Shown here piece after piece: positions 45,286 through 53,459 of a stretch of DNA of 64,000 nucleotides. Origin of the DNA: JBOGXA01 sp050694175 (GTDB lineage: Bacteria > Actinomycetota > CADDZG01 > WHSQ01); the NCBI GenBank assembly GCA_050694175.1, contig JBOGXA010000021.1:1-64000 (forward strand). Reading direction: 5' to 3'. The first letter of the stretch is position 1. Each line of letters starts with the position of its first letter. A model generated the notes under the pieces. It saw nothing but the letters and a program-made list of their open reading frames with translations, was not told the origin of the DNA and made no database searches. Made by a program: the position numbers and the translations under genes.

Positions 45286-45759
45286 ATGCGCTGCCCCTAT
45301 TGCGGAGACGAGGAGGACAAGGTCGTCGACTCGCGGCTTGCGGAAGACGGACGCGCGATCCGCCGTCGTCGCGAGTGTCTCGAGTGCTCTCGTCGATTTA
45401 CGACCTTCGAGCGCGTTGAAGAGGTGCCGCTGGCGGTCGTCAAGCGTTCGGGGGCCGAGGAGGAATTCGATCGAGCCAAGATCGTCGAGGGCATCCGGCG
45501 GGCATGCAAGAACCGTCCTGTCACCGAGGAAGAGATCGACGCGCTGGCTGAGGCGGTAGAGGAGGCGGTGCGGACGGACGGACGCAGGCGGGTGGAGGCA
45601 GCCGACATCGGGCGGGTAGTGCTCGACCGCTTGCGGGCCCTCGACGACGTCGCATATCTGCGGTTCGCGTCCGTGTACAAGGGCTTCTCGGAGCTGACGG
45701 ACTTCGAGCGTGAGCTGCTCGTGCTCCTCAAGAAGTCGGGCGAAGGAGAGGGTGAATGA
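45286..45759 (+). CDS. nrdR: Transcriptional repressor NrdR
   Basis: 157 residues. Zinc ribbon C3-x2-C6 ... C31-x2-C34, followed by an ATP-cone (VVKRSGAEEEFDRAKIVEGIRRAC). NrdR senses ATP/dATP and represses ribonucleotide reductase genes; the paired boxes in front of nrdJ are the obvious target. Overlaps dut by 4 nt (ATGA). Confidence 0.96.
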   Translation: MRCPYCGDEEDKVVDSRLAEDGRAIRRRRECLECSRRFTTFERVEEVPLAVVKRSGAEEEFDRAKIVEGIRRACKNRPVTEEEIDALAEAVEEAVRTDGRRRVEAADIGRVVLDRLRALDDVAYLRFASVYKGFSELTDFERELLVLLKKSGEGEGE

Positions 45760-46187
45760 GGCTCGAGATCAAACGACTGGATCCCGATCTGCCGCTGCCC
45801 GACTATGCGCGTCCCGGCGACGCCGGCCTCGACCTGATCGCGGCCGACGACATTTCTCTAGGGCCGGGCGAGCGTGCGGCCGTGCCGACGGGGATCGCAG
45901 TCGCGATTCCAGACGGCCACGCCGGTTTCGTGCATGCGCGCTCGGGCCGGGCCCTGCGCGAGGGGATCGCATTGGTGAACGCTCCGGGTCTCATCGACGC
46001 CGGCTATCGGGGAGAGATCAAGGTGATCGTCGTCAACCTCGATCGCACAGAGGTAGTTCACATCAAGCGCGGCGACAAGATCGCCCAACTCGTCATCCAA
46101 CCCGTTGCGACCGTGAGGCTCGCACCCGTTGAGGAACTCCCGGCAACGGAACGCTCAGACGGCGGCTTCGGAAGCACCGGGACGTAA
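45756..46187 (+). CDS. dut: dUTP diphosphatase
   Basis: 143 residues, trimeric dUTPase. Motifs: PGDAGLDL (1), ARSGRAL (2), GLIDAGYRGEI (3), GDKIAQLVI (4) and the C-terminal GGFGSTG (5). Removes dUTP and supplies dUMP for thymidylate, fitting the nrdJ-nrdR neighbourhood. Confidence 0.96.
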   Translation: MRLEIKRLDPDLPLPDYARPGDAGLDLIAADDISLGPGERAAVPTGIAVAIPDGHAGFVHARSGRALREGIALVNAPGLIDAGYRGEIKVIVVNLDRTEVVHIKRGDKIAQLVIQPVATVRLAPVEELPATERSDGGFGSTGT

Positions 46188-46193
46188 CAGGCC

Positions 46194-46826
46194 ATGCTCC
46201 GCTGGATCGGGATCCTGCTACTTGTCCTTGTCGTGCTCTTGGGCGTTGCGGATTTCGCCGCGCGCGCTTTCGCCGAGCGGCGAGTCGCGGACGCAATGCA
46301 ACGCGAACTCGACCTTTCAGAGGAACCGAGCGTCGGCATCGCTGAGTTTCCGTTCATGGCCGCGGCGGCAGGTGGAAACTTCGACTCCGTGACCGTCGAG
46401 GCGACCGATGTTGCGCGCGGCGACTTGACGTTCGCGAGAACCACGCTGACGTTGAAGGACGTGGAGTTCTCCCTCGGGCAGCTGCTGTCGGGCGAGCACC
46501 GAAGGGTCTCGATCGGCTCGGGGCGCGGCACCGCGCGACTGTCGGCCGAGGACGTCAGCGCCGCGCTCGAGGGACAGGGCATCCCGGGCCAGGTTGAGTT
46601 CCGGAACGGAGCCGTGTTCGTGACCTCGCAGGATGTGGAGGGCGAGGTCGAGGGTCGGCTCGCGATTGATGACGGCAGGTTGACGGTGTTGCCGGTCGCG
46701 GCGTCGAGCTCCGACGGCGTTGAATTGCCCGAGTTCGGCGGCGACGTGACCTACGAGAAGGTCGAGGTGCGGGGGTCGACCGCCGTCCTGACCCTCACCA
46801 TCGACTCGAGGACGATCGAGCTGTAG
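46194..46826 (+). CDS. DUF2993 (LmeA-like) membrane-anchored protein
   Basis: 210 residues. An N-terminal TM/signal anchor (LLLVLVVLLGVADFAA) leads to a beta-rich DUF2993 domain with SVGIAEFPFMAAAAGGNFDSVTVEA. Relatives such as mycobacterial LmeA bind phospholipids and help build lipoglycans in the envelope. ATG 6 nt after dut, so probably the last gene of that transcript. Confidence 0.82.
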   Translation: MLRWIGILLLVLVVLLGVADFAARAFAERRVADAMQRELDLSEEPSVGIAEFPFMAAAAGGNFDSVTVEATDVARGDLTFARTTLTLKDVEFSLGQLLSGEHRRVSIGSGRGTARLSAEDVSAALEGQGIPGQVEFRNGAVFVTSQDVEGEVEGRLAIDDGRLTVLPVAASSSDGVELPEFGGDVTYEKVEVRGSTAVLTLTIDSRTIEL

Positions 46827-46852
46827 GCCGGGGCCAGGGTGGGGGAGCCGCT

Positions 46853-46858
46853 TATAAT
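46853..46858 (+). promoter_or_regulatory. Consensus -10 box of tRNA-Gly
   Basis: TATAAT lies 11 nt before the mature tRNA 5' end, a typical short-leader tRNA promoter. No clear -35. Shares TATAATGGCC with the site at 8150. Confidence 0.65.
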
Positions 46859-46869
46859 GGCCCCAATCT

Positions 46870-46945
46870 GCGGGCGTGGCTCAGTTGGTAGAGCATCACC
46901 TTGCCAAGGTGAGGGTCGCCAGTTCGAATCTGGTCGCCCGCTCCA
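46870..46945 (+). tRNA. tRNA-Gly(GCC)
   Basis: 76 nt with a complete cloverleaf. Acceptor stem GCGGGCG/CGCCCGC, D stem GCTC/GAGC, anticodon loop TTGCCAA (anticodon GCC), T stem GCCAG/CTGGT with loop TTCGAAT, and encoded CCA. The 3' part from the anticodon stem onward is probably supplied by an integrated element. Confidence 0.97.
46898..46942 (+). repeat. Left attachment site (attL) within tRNA-Gly
   Basis: Matches 55796-55840 at 42 of 45 positions. The first 23 bp (anticodon loop through variable region) are identical and probably contain the crossover; the three differences all fall in the T arm, where two preserve base pairing. Confidence 0.88.
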
Positions 46946-46946
46946 G

Positions 46947-46972
46947 AAAAGGCCCTGGTCACAGGGCCTTTT
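46947..46972 (+). terminator. Intrinsic terminator of tRNA-Gly
   Basis: Perfect 11-bp stem AAAAGGCCCTG / CAGGGCCTTTT around loop GTCA, running into CTTTTCTG, directly after the CCA end. Confidence 0.92.
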
Positions 46973-47009
46973 CTTTTCTGAAGTCTGCTGATCCCAGGTT
47001 GATTTCTGG

Positions 47010-47038
47010 CCATCACTGGCCATCACTTGTCCATCACT
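47010..47038 (+). repeat. Three short direct repeats next to attL
   Basis: CCATCACT occurs at 47010, 47020 and 47031 (10-11 bp spacing), between the tRNA terminator and the integrase start. The one-turn spacing suggests arm-type integrase or excisionase binding sites. Confidence 0.5.
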
Positions 47039-47067
47039 GCTTCGTCACTCGAGCAAGGAGATGTGTG

Positions 47068-48240
47068 ATGGCCGGTTCGATCCGTCAGCGGGGCCGCAAC
47101 TCGTGGCAGATACGCGTCTATGCCGGAACTGACCCAGACACCGGCCAACGCCGGCAATTGACCAGAACGGTTCAAGGCAGCCGGACCCAGGCGCAACGGG
47201 AGCTTCGGTCCCTCGCCGCCTTCGCCAACGTCGGACCTTCGGCGGGGACGCGGACCACACTCGGGGAGCTGCTCGACCGCTGGTTCGCGGCCAACGAGGC
47301 TGGCTGGGCCACGACCACCGTGCGCAGCACGTGGTCGATCATCGATCGCCAGCTGAGGCCGAAACTCGGGCACATCCTCGTCCGACACCTCACCACGGTG
47401 GTAATCGATGAGTTCTATGCCTCGCTCCGCGTCGATGGCGCCATCGAAGGAGGGCCTCTAACCCCCGGCAGCGTCCGTCGCATCCACGGCGTGCTCCACC
47501 GCGCGCTTCAGCAGGCGATGCGGTGGGAGTGGATCTGGAGCAATCCGGCTGCGTCGGCATCCCCACCGAGGACGGAACCGGTCGAGATGCGGCCACCCAC
47601 CCCAGCGCAGGTTGGTCAGCTGCTCGACCAGGTCAAGGCGCAGCACCCACTGCTGCATCTCTTCTTGATCCTGGCTGCAACTACCGGTGCCCGCCGAGGA
47701 CAGCTCCTGGCTCTGAAGTGGGCGGACGTCGACTTCGAGCACGCGAGTTTGTCGTTCCAGCGTGCATGGGTCGAAGGTCCCCACGGACCGGTTCTCGCAC
47801 CCACCAAGACGAGGCGCTCTCATCGAGTCGCGCTCGATGCCTACACTCAGCACCTACTCGAAGAACAGTGGGATCGGATCTCGGCTGTCGCCATCGGTGA
47901 TCTCGGTGTTGCTTTCGTCTTCTCTCACGAACCCGTCGGTGAACGCCCATGGAATCCGAACTGGGTAACGAAGCAGTTCATCAGAAATCGGCGGGCAGCG
48001 GGGATCGAGCACTTCCGCCTGCACGACCTCCGGCACTTCATGGCAACCCAGATGCTCGGATCAGGTGTCGCGGTTCCCGTTGTTTCCGCTCGCCTCGCTC
48101 ACGCGCGCGCGTCGACAACCCTGAACGTCTACGCGCATGCGATCCCGGGGGCTGATGTCGAGGCGGCCCAGCTCATCAGTGGGATTCTTATGAAACCTAG
48201 GTTGCGCCTAACGAGTGTTGCGAGTCCGCAACAGTCTTGA
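47068..48240 (+). CDS. int: Tyrosine recombinase / phage-type integrase
   Basis: 390 residues. N-terminal AP2-like arm-binding region (SIRQRGRNSWQIRVYAGTDP), SAM-like core-binding domain (TTLGELLDRWF), then the catalytic domain with Arg-209 (TGARRG), Lys in TKTRRS, His-319/Arg-322 (HDLRH), His-345 (LAHARAST) and nucleophile Tyr-355 (NVYAH), all intact. ATG 47068 has AAGGAG 7 nt upstream; the frame open through the tRNA is not coding. Most likely drives integration at the adjacent tRNA-Gly site. Confidence 0.95.
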   Translation: MAGSIRQRGRNSWQIRVYAGTDPDTGQRRQLTRTVQGSRTQAQRELRSLAAFANVGPSAGTRTTLGELLDRWFAANEAGWATTTVRSTWSIIDRQLRPKLGHILVRHLTTVVIDEFYASLRVDGAIEGGPLTPGSVRRIHGVLHRALQQAMRWEWIWSNPAASASPPRTEPVEMRPPTPAQVGQLLDQVKAQHPLLHLFLILAATTGARRGQLLALKWADVDFEHASLSFQRAWVEGPHGPVLAPTKTRRSHRVALDAYTQHLLEEQWDRISAVAIGDLGVAFVFSHEPVGERPWNPNWVTKQFIRNRRAAGIEHFRLHDLRHFMATQMLGSGVAVPVVSARLAHARASTTLNVYAHAIPGADVEAAQLISGILMKPRLRLTSVASPQQS

Positions 48241-48339
48241 ACCAGCGCATAGTCTCAAGTGAGCGCACGCCAAGTCGAAGAAGGTGTTGATCCGTCCGTC
48301 CGGAAGGGTTCGCCGGGCGATCGAATCGCACGTCTCGAG

Positions 48340-48984
48340 CTAGTTCCCGTGGTCTAGGTGGCGGCGCATCTTGAATTTGACACGCTGTAATGCGTTGTCG
48401 ATCGATTTCAGGCTGCTTCCGAACACCTCTGCCATCTCCTCGTAGGAATGTCCTGCCATGTAGAGCCGCAGGACCTCGCGCTCGAGGTTCGTAAGCAGAT
48501 CCAGGAGATCCGCCCGCAACCTCTCGACCGCATCGGCTGACGCTACGAGGTCGCCGATGTCGACGGACGGGTCGGCTACGACCCTGAGTGGCGGGTAACC
48601 GCGACCTCTCTCCGAAGATTCGTCCATCGCGTCTAGAGAGATCGCGTGGTCCAAGAATCTATGCTTTATGCGATTCGCATTCTTGATGGCGGTCGCGATC
48701 TGGCGGTCGATGCAGAGGGTCACGAAGGCCCTGAAGGGCGTGCCGACAGCTGGGTCGAAGTCCCTGAATGCCTTGAACAGACCGACCATCGCTTCTTGCG
48801 CGACATCCTCTTCGTCGCTACCGGGAAGATAATACGAGCGGCTAAGCCACCTGGCGAGGTCCCTGTAGCGCCGTAACAGGTCGACGAGGGCTGCGTCGTC
48901 GCCTGCCCGCGCCCGTGAGATCAGTTCTCCGTCGTCCTCCTGGACGAGAACAAGCTCGGGGTGGTGGCGCGATGACGGCGTCAC
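48340..48984 (-). CDS. RNA polymerase sigma factor, SigH/Spo0H-like
   Basis: 214 residues. Region 2 (RYRDLARWLSRSYYLPGSDEEDVAQEAMVGLFKAFRDFDP, FRAFVTLCIDRQIATAIKNANRIKH) closely follows Bacillus SigH. Region 4 (LTNLEREVLRLYMAGHSYEEMAEVFGSSLKSIDNALQRVKFKMRRHL) is intact. It is the last gene of an overlapping operon (ATGA with the diiron gene) that starts with a different, ECF-type sigma. It converges with the integrase. Confidence 0.92.
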   Translation of the reverse strand: MTPSSRHHPELVLVQEDDGELISRARAGDDAALVDLLRRYRDLARWLSRSYYLPGSDEEDVAQEAMVGLFKAFRDFDPAVGTPFRAFVTLCIDRQIATAIKNANRIKHRFLDHAISLDAMDESSERGRGYPPLRVVADPSVDIGDLVASADAVERLRADLLDLLTNLEREVLRLYMAGHSYEEMAEVFGSSLKSIDNALQRVKFKMRRHLDHGN

Positions 48985-49859
48985 GATGCGACCGCCGTCT
49001 CCATCGACCCGAACCTCCCGGTTGCTTCTCTCACCGCGTCCTCCAGGAGCGTCGTTCCCTCGAGACCCGGCAGCTCTGCGATCATTCGATCCATGGAACG
49101 CGCGACTTCTTGCCCCTCTCCGTCACCCATGAGGTAGGAGACCACGAAGTCGGTCTCGGCTTGCGGGCGCACGCCGGTGCCAACCGGTGCCCACAGATGT
49201 TCCATGGCCCATCGGACGACGCGCCGCGCCCGCGGGCTCGCCTGTAGCCGCAAACTCGCCTGGTTGCGATAGAACGCGTAGTGACGCCGCTCGTCCTTGA
49301 TCACGCGCTCGAGCAGATCGATCATGACGGGATGGTCGGTCTTGACTATCAAACGGTGGTAGCCCGTTAGCGTCGAGAACTCGTTGACCGCGCCCCACGT
49401 CATGTGCAACGCAGGGAACTCCTTGACCGCGGCGGAGCCCAGAAGGGTCGCGAGGTGAGCCGCGTAACCCTTCGCACCGAGACGTCTCCTGATCCAGGTA
49501 TTGCGCGCCAACTTGCTCGGATACGGGTCGTCCCACTTCGTGCGTTCCGAGTCCGGTTCCGTCGCGAAACCTGCTTCGCCCAAGAAGCGACTGAACGCTT
49601 CGCCGTGCCACAGTTCCTCGTAGACCCAGCACGACAAGAATGCAGTGATGTCCGGCTCGAACGCGGCCCTGGTGGCGAGCAGGTCGCGCAGGAAGATGAC
49701 GGTATGGCTCTCGATATCCATCATGTAGGCGAGGCAGCGCGCCTCGGGGACCGTGACGGGATGTGACGAGATCTCCGCCCACGCGAGGTCGTCGAGGTCC
49801 ACTTTCCTCGAGGCGCGTAGGTAGCGGTCGAGATCGAACCCGTTGTCGGATGTGCTCAT
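48981..49859 (-). CDS. Ferritin-like diiron protein, acyl-ACP desaturase type
   Basis: 292 residues, helical. The diiron ligands fit DIESH (first Glu), EELWH (EExxH, about residue 82) and DERRH (second ExxH, about 190), the layout of soluble acyl-ACP desaturases and related oxygenases. It lies between the anti-sigma and SigH-like genes with 4-nt overlaps on both sides. Substrate and electron donor unknown; a lipid-modifying or oxygen/metal-sensing role is possible. Confidence 0.82.
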   Translation of the reverse strand: MSTSDNGFDLDRYLRASRKVDLDDLAWAEISSHPVTVPEARCLAYMMDIESHTVIFLRDLLATRAAFEPDITAFLSCWVYEELWHGEAFSRFLGEAGFATEPDSERTKWDDPYPSKLARNTWIRRRLGAKGYAAHLATLLGSAAVKEFPALHMTWGAVNEFSTLTGYHRLIVKTDHPVMIDLLERVIKDERRHYAFYRNQASLRLQASPRARRVVRWAMEHLWAPVGTGVRPQAETDFVVSYLMGDGEGQEVARSMDRMIAELPGLEGTTLLEDAVREATGRFGSMETAVAS

Positions 49860-50554
49860 CCGCTACTGAGCACCGGCTCGGTGCTGGGTTGTTCGGACCC
49901 GCCGTCGGGCTCGACAGTGATCGCGGCACCGTCGTATCCGGAGAGCTCAAGGTCTGACTCGACGATCACGACGGACTCCGAGACGTCGAAGGTGTCTGCC
50001 GGCGTCGGTTCCCCGTCTTGCATCAGCCACAGCTGGTAGTCGCGTCCGTTGGGTGCCTCGCCGAGGTCGAGAGCCACTAAGACGCTGCCGGTTGCGGTCG
50101 ATGCGAGGACGGCTTCCGCGCCCCCCGGCCCGGTAAGTGTCAGCGCATCGGGATCGTGCACCAAGGCCGCCACCGCTTGTTGGTACTGACGCTGGCGTTG
50201 AACCGACCCGAGATAAGAGGTCGAAACCAACACGAGGAGCCCCACGAGAACCGCGGCTGCACCGACGGCCAACGGTCTGATCGCACGCCTGTGCCACGAC
50301 GAACGGACGGGTCGGCTCTCGGTCTGAGCCCCCCTTATGTGGGCCAGCACCCGCTCGTCGAATCCCGGCGGTAATGCAACCGGCTCGACGGTCTCAGTTA
50401 GGGCCAGTGCCACTTGGGCGTAGGTCTCGGCTTCGGAGTAGCACTGCTCACAGCCAAGGATGTGGGCTCTGATCGCGGGGATCTCTTCCTCGGGCACCGC
50501 GCCGATGGCGTAAGCCGCGATCAACGACGAGACCTGGTCGTGGATCTCATTCAT
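49856..50554 (-). CDS. Anti-sigma factor, RskA type with zinc finger
   Basis: 232 residues from ATG 50554. N-terminal anti-sigma domain with zinc motif HILGCEQC (HxxxCxxC), one TM helix (PLAVGAAAVLVGLLVLVSTSYL, about 95-115), and an extracytoplasmic RskA domain (GRDYQLWLMQDGEPTPADTF). Holds the upstream ECF sigma at the membrane until proteolysis. Overlaps the sigma gene by 8 nt. Confidence 0.92.
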   Translation of the reverse strand: MNEIHDQVSSLIAAYAIGAVPEEEIPAIRAHILGCEQCYSEAETYAQVALALTETVEPVALPPGFDERVLAHIRGAQTESRPVRSSWHRRAIRPLAVGAAAVLVGLLVLVSTSYLGSVQRQRQYQQAVAALVHDPDALTLTGPGGAEAVLASTATGSVLVALDLGEAPNGRDYQLWLMQDGEPTPADTFDVSESVVIVESDLELSGYDGAAITVEPDGGSEQPSTEPVLSSG

Positions 50555-51128
50555 CGCCGGCATCCTGGGTCTCGTCCGCAAGGATCCTGCGCAGTTTCAA
50601 AAGGCCATCTCGCAGGCGAGTCTTCACGGTCCCCTCCGGGGCACGGAGCTCACTTGCGACCTCTCGATAGGTCCTCCCGCCGAAATACGCCAGCACGATG
50701 GCGTGGCGCTGCGGCTCGGGCAACTGGACCAAGGCGTCCATGACCTCCGAGCGAGTCTCGACATCCGACTCGAATCCGCGCGTCACCGGCTCCGCGGTGA
50801 ATTCGTCGAGCAGCGCGTCCTTGGTCCGCCTGACGGACTGTTCCTTGCGGACGAGGTCGACGGCTTTGTTGCGTGCGATCGAGACTAGGAAGGTCTTAAG
50901 GCTCCCGCGCGTCGGGTCGAACGCGCCGGGGCGGCGCCACAGCGCGAGGAACACGTCCTGCGAGACCTCTTCGGCGAGCACCGGTTCGTTCACCACCCTT
51001 CGAGCCATACCGTTCACGACTCCTCCATAGAGCTTGATGACCTCGACGAGGGCTTCCTCATCGCGTGCCATGAGTCGATCAGCGAGTTGTTGGTCGGTCT
51101 CACCCAAGCCCTTCACTCCGATCGTCAC
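50547..51128 (-). CDS. ECF sigma factor, SigK-like
   Basis: 193 residues: sigma-2 (LYGGVVNGMARRVVNEPVLAEEVSQDVFLALWRRPGAFDP, FLVSIARNKAVDLVRKE) and sigma-4 (LPEPQRHAIVLAYFGGRTYREVASELRAPEGTVKTRLRDGLLKLR). GTG start. First gene of the four-gene operon, paired with its RskA-like anti-sigma; expected to respond to an envelope signal. Confidence 0.93.
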   Translation of the reverse strand: MTIGVKGLGETDQQLADRLMARDEEALVEVIKLYGGVVNGMARRVVNEPVLAEEVSQDVFLALWRRPGAFDPTRGSLKTFLVSIARNKAVDLVRKEQSVRRTKDALLDEFTAEPVTRGFESDVETRSEVMDALVQLPEPQRHAIVLAYFGGRTYREVASELRAPEGTVKTRLRDGLLKLRRILADETQDAGDE

Positions 51129-51164
51129 ACGTCTGGTTCGTATCCACCCGCCCGCCTGTATTGG

Positions 51165-51548
51165 TCAACGACGACACCGGTCCTTGCTACTCAATCCACT
51201 CTCTCCTCCGATAGTGGCGAGGCGCCAGGGATGGATCGAAGGCAGCGCCCGGTTGATGGCCGAGATGCAATATCCCGTGTGGCCCGCCCACACCTTCACG
51301 GTAACGACTTCGGGGATGTCGAGGCCCGCTCGGACCAACTCTCGACGGTCGAGCTTGAGGTAATGGCCGAGGTGCTCCCGGCCGTAGGAGCGAGCAAGCT
51401 CGTCTGCTTGCGTGAGGACCTCGCGGCTGACCTCTTCCTGCTCCTGGGTCGACCTGGCCACCTCGACGGGGGCCTCGCCGGCGGCCTCGCCGCAGGCGAC
51501 CGAGAGCAACAGTGTGAGCATTAGTGGGGTGATCGTCTTCAGTCCCAT
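51165..51548 (-). CDS. Small putative lipoprotein
   Basis: 127 residues from ATG 51548. The signal ends in LLLSVACGEA, a good lipobox. The mature part is charged, with a YGREHLGHYLKLDRREL segment and no family I recognise. Lies 36 nt upstream of the ECF sigma gene and could share its transcript. Confidence 0.7.
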   Translation of the reverse strand: MGLKTITPLMLTLLLSVACGEAAGEAPVEVARSTQEQEEVSREVLTQADELARSYGREHLGHYLKLDRRELVRAGLDIPEVVTVKVWAGHTGYCISAINRALPSIHPWRLATIGGESGLSSKDRCRR

Positions 51549-51596
51549 ATACCGGTGTTCGTTGCGAGTAAGGGTTTTGTCTTGGGTGACGCGGAG

Positions 51597-51629
51597 AAGA
51601 GGCGCCCGCATGGATCGCGAGCGCCTCTT
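51597..51629 (-). terminator. Inverted repeat after the duplicated lipoprotein gene
   Basis: Perfect 9-bp arms AAGAGGCGC / GCGCCTCTT around a 15-nt loop, 27 nt past the stop of the duplicated lipoprotein gene on the minus strand. Confidence 0.5.
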
Positions 51630-51655
51630 TCCTGGCGAGGGGGGATCCCGCCGAG

Positions 51656-52924
51656 CTAGAACATGTCAGGGAACTGCGCCACGATCGCACCCGACAGAGC
51701 GGTCGCGATACCAGGCAGGTGACTCGCCGCGATCCGCAGCTTGTCGAACGCCTTGCCGTCACCGGCGATGACCGAGTCGATCGCCGCGATGGTCGAGGTC
51801 ACATGCGGCTTGAGCGCATCCGCGACCGCGTCGGCCGGAAGACCACCCTCGGTCGCACCCTCGATGAAGGCTCCGAAGTCGTTGCGGTAACCGTCAAGCT
51901 TGTTCTTGGCCTCTTTGATACCGGCCTGGTCCCCGGATGCCTTGGCGAGCGTGTAGTCGACGAAGAACCCGATGTGGGCCCGCCACAGCGACAGGAACTG
52001 CTTGGCTCCTGCATCACCGTAGACCGAGCCGACGGCTTCGGAGAGCTGTACCGAGTTGACGTCGAGCGCACCGGCCGCAGCCTTGAAGGCGGCCGAGTCC
52101 GGGCCCTCGGTGACGCCCTGGACGACCGCGAGGCCGGCGAGGTACTCGTGGTCCTTCAACAGCGCAGTGAGGTCGCGCTGCAGCTGCGAGGCACCGCCGT
52201 CGGCTTCACCGTCGAAGCCCTGCTGCTCGGAGATCGCACCCGACAGAGCTGTCGCGATACCAGGCAGGTGACTCGCCGCGATCCGCAGCTTGTCGAACGC
52301 CTTGCCGTCACCGGCGATGACCGAGTCGATCGCCGCGATGGTCGAGGTCACATGCGGCGTGAGCGCATCCGCGACCGCGTCGGCCGGAAGACCACCCTCG
52401 GTCGCACCCTCGATGAAGGCTCCGAAGTCGTTGCGGTAACCGTCAAGCTTGTTCTTGGCCTCTTTGATACCGGCCTGGTCCCCGGATGCCTTGGCGAGCG
52501 TGTAGTCGACGAAGAACCCGATGTGGGCCCGCCACAGCGACAGGAACTGCTTGGCTCCTGCATCACCGTAGACCGAGCCGACGGCTTCGGAGAGCTGTAC
52601 CGAGTTGACGTCGAGCGCACCGGCCGCAGCCTTGAAGGCGGCCGAGTCCGGGCCCTCGGTGACGCCCTGGACGACCGCGAGGCCGGCGAGGTACTCGTGG
52701 TCCGCCAGCAACCCGGTGAGGTCGCGAGTCAGTGTCGCCGCGGCGGTGTCGACGCTCGGCGCGTCGTCCTCGTCCATAGAGTCGGTCGTCTCTTCTGAGT
52801 CGGGCGCCTCGGTCTCATTGTCGCTGGTGCTCGCGGTATCTGGTGTGTCCGAGGTGCACGCGACCCCGACCAAAGCGAACGCCATGAGCGCCGCCATCAA
52901 TCTCATCAACCATGTCTTTCGCAA
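51656..52924 (-). CDS. Lipoprotein with two nearly identical helical domains
   Basis: 422 residues from TTG 52924, chosen for GAGGAGG 6 nt upstream and a clean signal (RKTWLMRLMAALMAFALVGVAC). A Thr/Ser/Glu/Asp-rich linker leads to two copies of a roughly 160-residue helical module (DHEYLAGLAVVQGV ... HLPGIATALSGAI). The copies repeat at a 183-residue period. Similar modules occur, as I recall, in Firmicutes proteins labelled with a copper amine oxidase N-terminal name; function is unknown. Neighbours are an anti-sigma operon and a cupredoxin. Confidence 0.85.
   Translation of the reverse strand: MRKTWLMRLMAALMAFALVGVACTSDTPDTASTSDNETEAPDSEETTDSMDEDDAPSVDTAAATLTRDLTGLLADHEYLAGLAVVQGVTEGPDSAAFKAAAGALDVNSVQLSEAVGSVYGDAGAKQFLSLWRAHIGFFVDYTLAKASGDQAGIKEAKNKLDGYRNDFGAFIEGATEGGLPADAVADALTPHVTSTIAAIDSVIAGDGKAFDKLRIAASHLPGIATALSGAISEQQGFDGEADGGASQLQRDLTALLKDHEYLAGLAVVQGVTEGPDSAAFKAAAGALDVNSVQLSEAVGSVYGDAGAKQFLSLWRAHIGFFVDYTLAKASGDQAGIKEAKNKLDGYRNDFGAFIEGATEGGLPADAVADALKPHVTSTIAAIDSVIAGDGKAFDKLRIAASHLPGIATALSGAIVAQFPDMF
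51683..52703. repeat. 472-bp direct repeat inside the lipoprotein gene
   Basis: Copies 51683-52154 and 52232-52703 differ at only two positions (470/472) and repeat with a 549-bp period, keeping frame. Near-identity at synonymous sites means a very recent duplication or ongoing gene conversion. Confidence 0.95.
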
Positions 52925-53019
52925 AGTCTTCCTCCTCGAGTCTCTTCTGAAGCGGATCTCACTTCGAGAGGATGTTCGCAACGACGCGCCGCAGCGGATG
53001 GGACGAGATGGATATCGCG

Positions 53020-53430
53020 CTACTCGACGACGACCTCGGCGGTCATCGAGGGGTGTACCCGGCAGAAGTATGGATAGGTGCCGGTGTCCTCGAAGGTGAA
53101 ACGAAACGACGTCGAATCATCCGGCAGATCGCCATCGAAGGTGCCGTCGGGTTCAGGCTCCGTTGCCTCGCTTACCCCGGGAACGCCGGCGTCGCCGGGA
53201 CGGCCGGACGTGACCGTGTGACGTACGTCGTCATCCAGGTTCGTCCACACCACCTCGCTACCGGAGGCCACCCGAAGGGTTGCAGGCTTGTAGGCGATGT
53301 TGACCACATCGATCTCGACGGATGAGCCTGACGTGCGGTTCGTCGCCTCAGGAGACGAACACCCCGCGCCTATTACGGCCACGAGCGTGGCCGTGATCAG
53401 AATCCGAATACTCCGGGCGGGGGATCTCAT
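53020..53430 (-). CDS. Cupredoxin (plastocyanin-like) lipoprotein
   Basis: 136 residues from ATG 53430. Signal with VIGAGC lipobox, then a blue-copper fold: first His in DDVRHTVT, and Cys-His-Met in YFCRVHPSM. All four type 1 copper ligands are present, so probably an extracytoplasmic electron carrier or copper binder. Divergent from the DUF4383 gene across a short palindrome-containing gap. Confidence 0.9.
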   Translation of the reverse strand: MRSPARSIRILITATLVAVIGAGCSSPEATNRTSGSSVEIDVVNIAYKPATLRVASGSEVVWTNLDDDVRHTVTSGRPGDAGVPGVSEATEPEPDGTFDGDLPDDSTSFRFTFEDTGTYPYFCRVHPSMTAEVVVE

Positions 53431-53459
53431 GTCCCTAGTTCGCTCTCCGCTCGCAGATC

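Noticed and set aside
46876..47067. N-terminal extension of the integrase through tRNA-Gly
   Set aside because: The frame is open by chance across the tRNA and its terminator; ATG 47068 has a good ribosome-binding site.
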